Assembly: GCA_945928335.1 (NCBI GenBank)
Contig: CAMENK010000043.1
Span: forward strand, 1 to 6,328
Source of the DNA: an uncultured Bacillota bacterium
Lineage (GTDB): Bacteria; Bacillota_I; Bacilli_A; RF39; UBA660
Length of the DNA: 6,328 nt
Direction of reading: 5' to 3'
Made by a program: the position numbers and the translations under genes. The notes under the pieces were generated by a model. It worked only from the letters and a program-made list of their open reading frames with translations. It ran no database searches and was not told where the DNA came from. Numbering within the stretch: position 1 is the stretch's first letter; the number at the start of each line of letters is the position of its first letter. Of the stretch, positions 1-3,973 are shown piece by piece.

Positions 1-46
1 TATATTTTGATACTAATTTAAATATTCCTTCTTTTTTATTTTCCAT
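1..46 (-). CDS. uvrB: UvrB N-terminus (partial, excinuclease ABC subunit B)
   Basis: Only the first 15 codons are inside the window; the gene runs off the left edge. The start is the ATG at 46-44, preceded by a strong GGGAGG ribosome-binding site at 56-51 with a 4-base gap. The peptide reads MENKKEGIFKLVSKY. The FKLVSKY block matches the conserved opening of bacterial UvrB (typically FKLVS-x-[FY]-x-P-x-GDQPxAI), just before the first helicase motifs. UvrB is the damage-verifying helicase-like subunit of nucleotide excision repair, acting in the cytoplasm with UvrA and UvrC. A short lead-in before FKLVS is common. With so few residues the call rests on this one block. No promoter is obvious between it and the decayed genes upstream, so its promoter may be cryptic or lie within those remnants. 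Confidence 0.6.
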   Translation of the reverse strand, partial: MENKKEGIFKLVSKY

Positions 47-65
47 AATACCTCCCACTTTTTTA

Positions 66-215
66 CTATCTTATATCCCAATAGCCACCATTATCTGGCC
101 CGATTCTTTCAATAATATTATTATTAACTAATTTTTTTAAATTATATTTAGCACCATCTGATGTAATATTTAATTTGTCTGCTATTTCTTTTCTTGTAAT
201 CTTTAGCAATATTAA
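66..215 (-). pseudogene. C-terminal winged-helix fragment of a lost DNA-binding protein
   Basis: An open stretch of 49 codons without a proper start (in-frame stop at 218-216) ends in TAG at 68-66. It reads ITRKEIADKLNITSDGAKYN, then LKKLVNNNIIERIG and PDNGGYWDIR. This is a textbook winged helix-turn-helix: the helix ITRKEIADKLNIT, the recognition helix SDGAKYNLKKL, then the wing IIERIGPDNGGYW. Such a domain with a terminal GYW motif commonly forms the C-terminus of AlbA_2/'divergent AAA' (Schlafen-like) putative transcriptional regulators and related proteins. Everything N-terminal to it is missing, so I treat it as the surviving tail of a deleted gene. It ends 19 bases before the uvrB start. 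Translation as a tiny regulator is possible, but no ribosome-binding site or ATG is visible. Confidence 0.55.
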
Positions 216-300
216 CTAACAATATATCAATACAATCTATAACTAAATTACTTGATAATACCTTTCTTCTGTGACATTATTAAGTTCATTATCCAATCAT
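205..300 (-). pseudogene. Unidentified frameshifted coding scrap, possibly Nudix-like
   Basis: Two overlapping frames give protein-like sequence that seems to belong to one gene: NELNNVTEERYYQV (293-252) and, one base out of frame, VLSSNLVIDCIDILLVN (261-211). Joined near base 255 they resemble the N-terminal strand region of some Nudix hydrolases, which often open with an acidic helix followed by a VD[LI]L(V) strand. The diagnostic Nudix box itself is not present. The reading is interrupted and followed directly by the winged-helix remnant. I cannot assign a function; this is a low-confidence reading of decayed sequence between the RhuM-like gene and uvrB. Confidence 0.25.
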
Positions 301-323
301 CTTTTTTCTTTAAAAAACAGTTT

Positions 324-632
324 TCAATTATTTATTTTTTCATTTTTCATTTCAATCATAAATTTATCAAAATCAGATTCAAACAATTTATCTTGTATTT
401 GAGCAGTATGTAAGAAATCCTTACATACTGAATTTCTATCTAATTCTTGTTCAAAAATATTGTTTAAGTGCATTGTAATGTTATTTCTAGTTGTATCAAA
501 AAGCTCAGCTAATAATTTTTGACTAAGCCATACTGATTCATCATCTACTATTACTTCAATTGTCTTTTCTCTATTTTGTTTTGTAAAAATTAAAAATTCT
601 GCTGTCGAATTTCTTATTTGTAAAGTTTGCAT
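324..632 (-). pseudogene. RhuM-family protein with large internal deletion
   Basis: The frame is open for 102 codons, with a good AGGTG ribosome-binding site just upstream of ATG 632-630. The N-terminal half is clearly the RhuM ('virulence protein RhuM', Fic-associated accessory) family: residues 24-75 carry ESVWLSQKLLAELFDTTRNN, a helix-turn-helix, then ITMHLNNIF, ELDRNSVCKDF and LHTA. Intact relatives continue with a DGK-x-Y block and a long central domain to about 300 residues or more. Here the sequence jumps straight from LHTA to IQDKLFESDFDKF, which resembles the extreme C-terminus of the same family. The simplest reading is an in-frame internal deletion of more than 200 codons, leaving the DNA-binding head and a tail. 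RhuM genes are usually accessory, often near restriction or toxin-antitoxin loci. The product could still bind DNA if made. Confidence 0.6.
404..430. repeat. Perfect 11-bp inverted repeat at the RhuM deletion junction
   Basis: CAGTATGTAAG (404-414) and CTTACATACTG (420-430) are exact reverse complements separated by 5 bases. The element lies inside the RhuM-like frame over the SVCKDFLHT codons, and its left edge is immediately beside the point where the protein departs from the family consensus. It may have helped form the deletion or may be chance codon use. There is no U-tract, so it is not a terminator. Confidence 0.6.
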
Positions 633-699
633 TGGTTCACCTCTTAAATAATTTTCTAATTAAATTATAACTTAAATTTTTTCTTTGTTTATATATAAT

Positions 700-777
700 T
701 TAAAATAACTCACTCTCATAAATATATTTATCAATCTTTTTATCAGTATAATAATGCCCCACATTATCATAAGCTAT
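700..777 (-). pseudogene. Unidentified short coding remnant
   Basis: A 25-codon stretch ending in TAA (702-700) has protein-like composition unlike the surrounding stop-rich DNA: IAYDNVGHYYTDKKIDKYIY then ESELF. It has no start codon or ribosome-binding site, and is closed upstream by stops in its frame. I do not recognise the family. It is probably the C-terminal scrap of a deleted gene, located between the deoxyribosyltransferase-like remnant and the RhuM-like gene. It could also be random AT-rich sequence. Confidence 0.25.
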
Positions 778-799
778 AATTTATATCTTTATAATTAAA

Positions 800-1041
800 A
801 ATTAATTAAATTTATGAACTTGTAATCTTGTTTAAAATAATTTATTTTTTCCAGTTCTAATTGCATATTTAATTTCCATTTATTACAAAAATTTCATTTG
901 ACATATCAATTTTTCTTTTATGCATATCATCTAACATTTCTTTTGTTTTAGTAAGAGTTCCCTCATCCATATTTTCCTATACTCTGAAGCTTCAGAATAT
1001 GCAAATAATCCAACTGAAATATAATTTTTAATTATAATAAA
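800..1041 (-). pseudogene. Decayed nucleoside 2-deoxyribosyltransferase-like gene
   Basis: Three consecutive pieces in different frames read as one protein: VGLFAYSEASEYRK (1014-973), then MDEGTLTKTKEMLDDMHKRK with IDMSNEIFVIN (970-878), then EIKYAIRTGK (876-847). The KEMLDDMHKRKIDMSDEIFVIN-like block, normally followed by a GGYIG-x-STxxEIxYA segment, is what I recall from small Firmicute proteins related to nucleoside 2-deoxyribosyltransferases. Relative to that pattern there is no start codon (only ATT or ATA follow the AAGGAG site at 1047-1042), and the N-terminal nucleotide-binding strand is missing. There is a one-base loss in the AAAA run near 976-973, and about 10 residues around GGYIG are deleted at the VIN/EIKYA junction. 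The gene is dead despite a perfect promoter just upstream. Family identification is from memory. Confidence 0.55.
979..1000. repeat. 22-bp near-perfect palindrome
   Basis: A 14-bp perfect palindrome at 983-996 (TCTGAAGCTTCAGA) is flanked by ATA/TAT arms, giving 22 bases with one mismatched pair (982/997). It sits inside the decayed deoxyribosyltransferase-like gene over the YSEASEY codons, next to the frameshift. It may be chance codon use; no function is evident. Confidence 0.45.
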
Positions 1042-1056
1042 CTCCTTATGAATTTA

Positions 1057-1085
1057 ATTATACAAACGATTGTATGCAATGTCAA
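1057..1085 (-). promoter_or_regulatory. Perfect sigma-70/A promoter upstream of the decayed gene
   Basis: TTGACA (1085-1080) and TATAAT (1062-1057) are separated by exactly 17 bp, the ideal vegetative promoter. It starts 18 bases after the stop of the acetyltransferase gene and leads to an AAGGAG site (1047-1042) with no ATG after it. It therefore now drives only remnant sequence, and perhaps the RhuM-like frame further downstream. Confidence 0.8.
1060..1075. promoter_or_regulatory. Operator-like inverted repeat inside the promoter spacer
   Basis: ATACAA-TCGT-TTGTAT on the minus strand is a 6-bp dyad with a 4-base centre, filling the spacer and overlapping the -10 box. Binding there would block RNA polymerase, as with operators of TetR-like or other dimeric helix-turn-helix repressors. 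No repressor gene is visible in the window, so this is inferred from symmetry and position alone. Confidence 0.45.
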
Positions 1086-1102
1086 TTGAATTTGATAAAA
1101 TA

Positions 1103-1831
1103 TTAAGCATTTATTTTATTAAGAATCAATTTATTGTTTCTTTTATGTTGAATTCTACGTTCAGAATCATTAAATGCATAATAGTAATTATTTTTCGAAT
1201 TAAAATAAACATCATTCTTTAATGGTAGCCACATATGAAGACGATAATCTCCCACTCCTTCAGCAACATCAACCCATTCAGCTATTATATAATCATCTTC
1301 TGTACATACTTCTAACCCAGCTTTTTTCATTAACCACTCAGAATTAGAACCAACTAAATCAGTTCTTGCATATACTAAGTCAAAATTATTATAATATGCA
1401 AATTTGATGGCATAATTTATTAAAGCTCTACAAGCGCCTTTACCCCTGTATTCATGAATAGTAGATAAACCATAGAAATATAAAGAATTTATTTTTCTGT
1501 TATTATAACTTTTAAAGTCTATTGTTTCATTATCATAGTTAAATATACATCCATTCATTGATACTGGATTCATATTTTGATCAAAATATATAAATAACTT
1601 ACCATGCTTTTCGTAAAGTTCTAACTCTTTTCTAGCAGCTTCATAATCTATTACTTCTCCATATTGTTCTTCAAATGATTTTAGTAGTTTTAATAATATT
1701 TTTATGTTTCTTGGAGAATATCCTAAAGTTCCTATATAGCATCCGTTATCTAATTTTTCCCATATTTTGAATTCATCTTTATTATTTAATATTTTATTAA
1801 ATTTAATCTTTTGTAATATTTTATCATTCAT
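1103..1831 (-). CDS. GNAT-family N-acetyltransferase
   Basis: The predicted product is a 242-residue cytoplasmic enzyme that moves an acetyl (or acyl) group from CoA to an amine; the substrate is unknown. GNAT motif A is clear at residues 121-141: GLSTIHEYRGKGACRALINY, with the pyrophosphate-binding R129-G130-K131-G132 loop and following helix. The later NSEWLMKKAGLEV (163-175) is the usual motif B region (typically N-x(4)-YxKxGF). About 75 N-terminal residues precede the core. A C-terminal tail (205-242), rich in Tyr/Asn and then Lys/Arg, is not part of the common fold. The start ATG (1831-1829) overlaps the stop of the M20 gene as ATGA and has AAGGTGA upstream, so the two are translationally coupled and co-transcribed. 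Expression should be controlled by the attenuator ahead of the M20 gene. Candidate roles include modifying an antibiotic, a peptide or a metabolite; none is demonstrated by the sequence. Confidence 0.85.
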   Translation of the reverse strand: MNDKILQKIKFNKILNNKDEFKIWEKLDNGCYIGTLGYSPRNIKILLKLLKSFEEQYGEVIDYEAARKELELYEKHGKLFIYFDQNMNPVSMNGCIFNYDNETIDFKSYNNRKINSLYFYGLSTIHEYRGKGACRALINYAIKFAYYNNFDLVYARTDLVGSNSEWLMKKAGLEVCTEDDYIIAEWVDVAEGVGDYRLHMWLPLKNDVYFNSKNNYYYAFNDSERRIQHKRNNKLILNKINA

Positions 1832-2889
1832 TTCTTTTCACCTTCACTTATAAATTTTGTATATATTTGATATAAGTTATATAAACTTTCTTTATTAACA
1901 TATTCGTTTGGACAATGAGCAAAATATCCAACTGGATTCATTATTATTGTTGGTATATTTAAGTTAGAAAAATAAATTGCATCAGATGTTGATTCACAGC
2001 CGACTATTTCTACTTTTCTTTTTAGTACTTCTTCACAAACATTTAAATATTTTTGTATTTCTTTATTTTCAATATTTGTTTGAAATATATTTCCTTCAAG
2101 AAGAATATCGATTTTTAGATTACTATTTATTGTTTTTATATATGATAGCATTTCTTCTTTTGAATTTTTTGAAGTATGTCTTATATCCAAAATCATCTCT
2201 GCATAACTTGCAACTTTATTATTTGCATCCCCTCCATTTAATTTAGATAAGTTAATTGAAGTTATATATTCTTTATCACTTTTTGGTAATGGATATTTTT
2301 CTATTAGTTTCTCATAAACTTCTATAAGTTTTGTTATAGCATTTTCTCCATTAAATGGTTGAGATGAATGTGCTGATTTAGTTTGTATACTTATTTTAAT
2401 TTGCAATAAACCCTTTTCTTCTTTTATAAGATTAAAATTAGTTCCGCCGTCAGGTACAATTGCTAATTTAGCCTTATATATTTTAAGTAATTCATATACA
2501 CAGTTACCATCTTGTTCTTCATCTGATGTTATAAATAACGCTATTTTCTTTTTAGTATCTATATTATTAAACATTTCTAGTAATACAGCAACACTACCTT
2601 TCATATCAATAGTTCCTCTTCCATAAATATTTTCTGTATCTTCATGATATTCATAAGTTTCTGAAGGAACAACATCAATATGAGTACAAAATATAATATC
2701 TAAATCTTTTTCTTTAGTATTAGATATAACTATAGCGGAATTATCATTAAATCTATATTTTGTAATATTCAATTCTTTTTTTGTTTTCTTTTCAATATAA
2801 TTAAATAATTTTTGAAAATCTTTTTCGTTTCCTTTATAAGTTTTAAAGTTTAATAAATCTTTTAATGTATTTATAATTTTTTCTTTCAT
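1828..2889 (-). CDS. M20-family metallopeptidase/deacylase (ArgE/DapE/CPG2-like)
   Basis: This 353-residue cytoplasmic enzyme of the M20 family probably uses two zinc ions to hydrolyse an amide bond in a small peptide or N-acylated amino acid. The catalytic landmarks are all present and in order. THIDVVP gives H70 and D72; GRGTIDMKG gives bridging D95; TSDEEQDG gives general base E124 and metal ligand E125; PDGG gives D147; the lid-domain SAHSSQP gives H174; and GYFAHCPNEYV gives final ligand H325. Length is near the family norm (about 350-400). The start ATG at 2889 has AAGGAG at 2904-2899 with a 9-base gap. An intrinsic terminator ends 5 bases before that site, so expression needs read-through. 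It forms an operon with the acetyltransferase. Specificity (acetylornithine, succinyl-diaminopimelate, dipeptide, or a modified drug) cannot be read from the sequence. No other arginine or lysine biosynthesis genes are adjacent. Confidence 0.88.
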   Translation of the reverse strand: MKEKIINTLKDLLNFKTYKGNEKDFQKLFNYIEKKTKKELNITKYRFNDNSAIVISNTKEKDLDIIFCTHIDVVPSETYEYHEDTENIYGRGTIDMKGSVAVLLEMFNNIDTKKKIALFITSDEEQDGNCVYELLKIYKAKLAIVPDGGTNFNLIKEEKGLLQIKISIQTKSAHSSQPFNGENAITKLIEVYEKLIEKYPLPKSDKEYITSINLSKLNGGDANNKVASYAEMILDIRHTSKNSKEEMLSYIKTINSNLKIDILLEGNIFQTNIENKEIQKYLNVCEEVLKRKVEIVGCESTSDAIYFSNLNIPTIIMNPVGYFAHCPNEYVNKESLYNLYQIYTKFISEGEKK

Positions 2890-2908
2890 TTTTAATTTCT
2901 CCTTAACT

Positions 2909-2938
2909 AAAAAATACTCATGCGTATTGCATGAGTAT
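2909..2938 (-). terminator. Intrinsic terminator (attenuator) directly before the M20 gene
   Basis: On the minus strand, ATACTCATGC (2938-2929), loop AATAC, then GCATGAGTAT (2923-2914) form a perfect 10-bp hairpin followed at once by a run of six T (2914-2909). The M20 ribosome-binding site begins at 2904, leaving no space for a promoter. All transcripts of the M20/GNAT pair must pass this hairpin, as expected for a regulated attenuator. It may also end transcripts reading through from nusG. Confidence 0.85.
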
Positions 2939-3073
2939 ATAAAATAAAAATTATTTTATGATTACTTTGCAGATACGCGATTATGCCTAAAAACACCTGT
3001 ATCTGCAATGTTATAATTACCGAGATTCAAGTGTTAATATATTATATCTGCGACGTCTATTCATAAAATAATT
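2939..3073 (-). promoter_or_regulatory. Structured attenuator leader with competing RNA pairings
   Basis: Between leader promoter and terminator the transcript has several long exact complements. Segment A 3073-3061 pairs with 2961-2949 over 13 bp. Segment B TTGCAGATAC (3008-2999) pairs with GTATCTGCAA (2976-2967) over 10 bp, with a 22-base loop. ATAAAATAA (2959-2951) alternatively pairs with TTATTTTAT (2947-2939), a 9-bp hairpin that excludes A. GCAGATA (3051-3045), inside the leader peptide's Arg-Arg-Tyr codons, copies the core of B and so can compete for 2975-2969. GCGTAT (2978-2973) can pair with ATACGC (2927-2922) in the terminator. No T-box AGGGUGGNACC motif or familiar riboswitch core was recognised. 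The mutually exclusive pairings point to a switch; which form turns the operon on cannot be decided by eye. Confidence 0.65.
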
Positions 3074-3076
3074 CAT
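3017..3076 (-). CDS. Arginine-rich leader peptide (19 aa)
   Basis: A short frame with its own signals: AAAGGA (3090-3085), 8-base gap, ATG 3076-3074, 19 sense codons, TAA 3019-3017. It encodes MNYFMNRRRRYNILTLESR. The four arginines use AGA, CGT, CGC, AGA, and the last residue before the stop is Arg CGG; CGC and CGG are unusual for DNA this AT-rich. The frame starts about 20 bases after the predicted transcription start and ends upstream of the main hairpin, with the terminator beyond. This is the layout of ribosome-mediated attenuation leaders. Two precedents fit the composition: runs of codons for a starved amino acid (as in his/trp-type leaders), and drug-dependent arrest peptides with a +x+ (Arg/Lys-x-Arg/Lys) motif, as in macrolide-inducible erm leaders. 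The codons for Arg-Arg-Tyr also hold one arm of a competing pairing. Confidence 0.6.
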   Translation of the reverse strand: MNYFMNRRRRYNILTLESR

Positions 3077-3103
3077 ATATATTTTCCTTTCTTTGTAATA
3101 GTA

Positions 3104-3132
3104 ATTGTATATTATAAAGCACTAATAGTCAA
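3104..3132 (-). promoter_or_regulatory. Promoter of the leader/M20/GNAT operon
   Basis: TTGACT (3132-3127), a 17-bp spacer and TACAAT (3109-3104) make a near-consensus vegetative promoter. A start around A3096 would give a 5' leader of about 20 bases before the leader-peptide ATG. A TATAAT also lies within the spacer but is only 10 bp from the -35 box, so it is not the preferred -10. The promoter lies between nusG and the leader peptide, separating this operon from secE-nusG. Confidence 0.75.
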
Positions 3133-3135
3133 GTG

Positions 3136-3185
3136 AAATTTCTATATTACATTTTACTTAAAATTTTTATATTACATTTTACTTA
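3136..3185. repeat. 25-bp tandem duplication over the nusG stop codon
   Basis: Bases 3136-3160 and 3161-3185 are head-to-tail copies matching at 24 of 25 positions (only 3142 C versus 3167 T differs). The right copy holds the last NusG codons and its TAA; the left copy is a non-coding duplicate carrying the same SKM-stop sequence. The left copy ends 3 bases from the -35 box of the next promoter. This suggests a recent slippage or duplication event. Confidence 0.9.
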
Positions 3186-3711
3186 TTTGAGAAAGTTCTA
3201 CTTCAACAGGAGTTTCTTGTCCAAATAAGTCTATTAAAATATTTAATTTTTGACTTTCTAAATCAATGCTTTGAACTTTACCAAACATTTCTTTAAATGG
3301 TCCATCAATAATTTTAACTGAGTCGCCTTCTTTTAAGTCATTTTCAATATCAAGTCTGCTCATTCCTTCATTTGCAAGTATTTTATCAATTTCCATAGGA
3401 CTTAGAGGAATTGGTTTTGCACCTTTACCACTTGATCCTATAAATCCAGTTACTCCTGGAGTATTACGAACTGCATACCATGCTTCATCACTCATAATCA
3501 TTTCAACTAAAACATAGCCTGGAAACATTTTTTTAGTTTTTTCTTTTTTTACTCCATCTTTTATTTCTACTTCTTTAGTTTCAGGAATTACAACTCTAAA
3601 TATATTATTTTCCATTCCCATTGATTCAGTACGCATTTCTAAGTTTTCTTTAACTTTACTTTCATGTCCAGAATAAGTATTAACTACATACCATAATTTT
3701 TCGTTTTCCAT
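3172..3711 (-). CDS. nusG: Transcription termination/antitermination protein NusG
   Basis: A 179-residue NusG of normal length. Residues 6-110 form the NGN domain that binds the RNA polymerase clamp helices: LWYVVNTYSGHESKVKENLE, the PGYVLVEM strand and the AWYAVRNTPGVTGFIG block are all diagnostic. Residues 124-179 form the KOW domain (EGDSVKIIDGPFKEMFGKV), which contacts ribosomal protein S10 or Rho. It modulates polymerase pausing and couples transcription to translation. The ATG at 3711 is one base after the secE stop. Its own ribosome-binding site is poor (AAAGGA about 13 bases upstream), so translation is probably coupled to secE. In many Firmicutes rplK follows nusG; here the next gene is the unrelated M20/GNAT operon. 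No strong terminator is seen between the stop and the next promoter, so some read-through into the leader region is likely. Confidence 0.97.
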   Translation of the reverse strand: MENEKLWYVVNTYSGHESKVKENLEMRTESMGMENNIFRVVIPETKEVEIKDGVKKEKTKKMFPGYVLVEMIMSDEAWYAVRNTPGVTGFIGSSGKGAKPIPLSPMEIDKILANEGMSRLDIENDLKEGDSVKIIDGPFKEMFGKVQSIDLESQKLNILIDLFGQETPVEVELSQISKM

Positions 3712-3712
3712 A

Positions 3713-3892
3713 CTAGCTCACTAATCCTTTCAAGAATGTAAATATCACATCTAATCCATAAAAATATAATCCAAAAAATAACATCATAATAAGTACTATG
3801 CATGAATATTTAACCATTGTTTTTCCTTTAGGCCAACGAATAGTCTTTGTTTCACTTTTTACCCCTTTAAAAAAGTCTTTAATTTTTTTCAT
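3713..3892 (-). CDS. secE: Preprotein translocase subunit SecE
   Basis: A 59-residue single-span SecE, typical of the short Gram-positive form. It clamps SecY in the membrane as part of the SecYEG export channel. An amphipathic N-terminal helix (MKKIKDFFKGVKSETKTI) is followed by the conserved RWP motif (residues 19-21, matching the usual VxWP) and one membrane segment from about 30 to 55. I choose the ATG at 3892-3890 because GGAGGAG lies 3 bases upstream and MKKIKDFFKG is the normal family start. A longer frame beginning at GTG 3928 would start in the promoter/hairpin region without a ribosome-binding site. It is followed one base later by nusG, the standard secE-nusG pair. An rpmG gene, often upstream of secE, is absent here. 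Confidence 0.95.
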   Translation of the reverse strand: MKKIKDFFKGVKSETKTIRWPKGKTMVKYSCIVLIMMLFFGLYFYGLDVIFTFLKGLVS

Positions 3893-3903
3893 AAACTCCT
3901 CCA

Positions 3904-3925
3904 TAAAAAAAACACTTTCGTGTTT
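3904..3925 (-). terminator. Short terminator-like hairpin ahead of secE
   Basis: AAACAC-GAAA-GTGTTT (3925-3910), a 6-bp stem with a stable GAAA loop, runs straight into more T residues to 3905. It lies only about 4 bases downstream of the predicted start of the secE transcript and a few bases before the secE ribosome-binding site. It could end transcripts coming from truA, or act as a weak attenuator or 5' stabiliser for secE-nusG. Confidence 0.55.
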
Positions 3926-3935
3926 CACTAGTTAA

Positions 3936-3964
3936 AATATATCATATTTTTAATTAAATTACAA
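3936..3964 (-). promoter_or_regulatory. Promoter of secE-nusG
   Basis: TTGTAA (3964-3959) and TATATT (3941-3936) with exact 17-bp spacing lie in the 81-base gap between the truA stop and the secE start. The predicted start near A3929 precedes the short hairpin. The match is good but the DNA is very AT-rich, so chance resemblance is possible. Confidence 0.55.
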
Positions 3965-3973
3965 TCCTTTTTA

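Noticed and set aside
1977..2246. 89-codon open frame on the plus strand
   Set aside because: It lies antisense within the well-supported M20 gene, is extremely Leu/Tyr/Phe rich from reversed AT-rich codons, and has no ribosome-binding site or family resemblance.
2909..3096. T-box or known riboswitch ahead of the M20 gene
   Set aside because: No AGGGUGGNACCGCG T-box sequence, specifier loop arrangement or recognised aptamer core was seen; a translated leader explains the layout better.
3111..3116. TATAAT as the -10 box of the leader promoter
   Set aside because: It is only 10 bp from the TTGACT box; TACAAT at 3109-3104 has the correct 17-bp spacing.
3713..3928. Longer secE frame starting at GTG 3928
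   Set aside because: The extra 12 residues cover the hairpin and ribosome-binding site, the start would sit at the predicted transcription start, and the family begins at MKKIKDFF.
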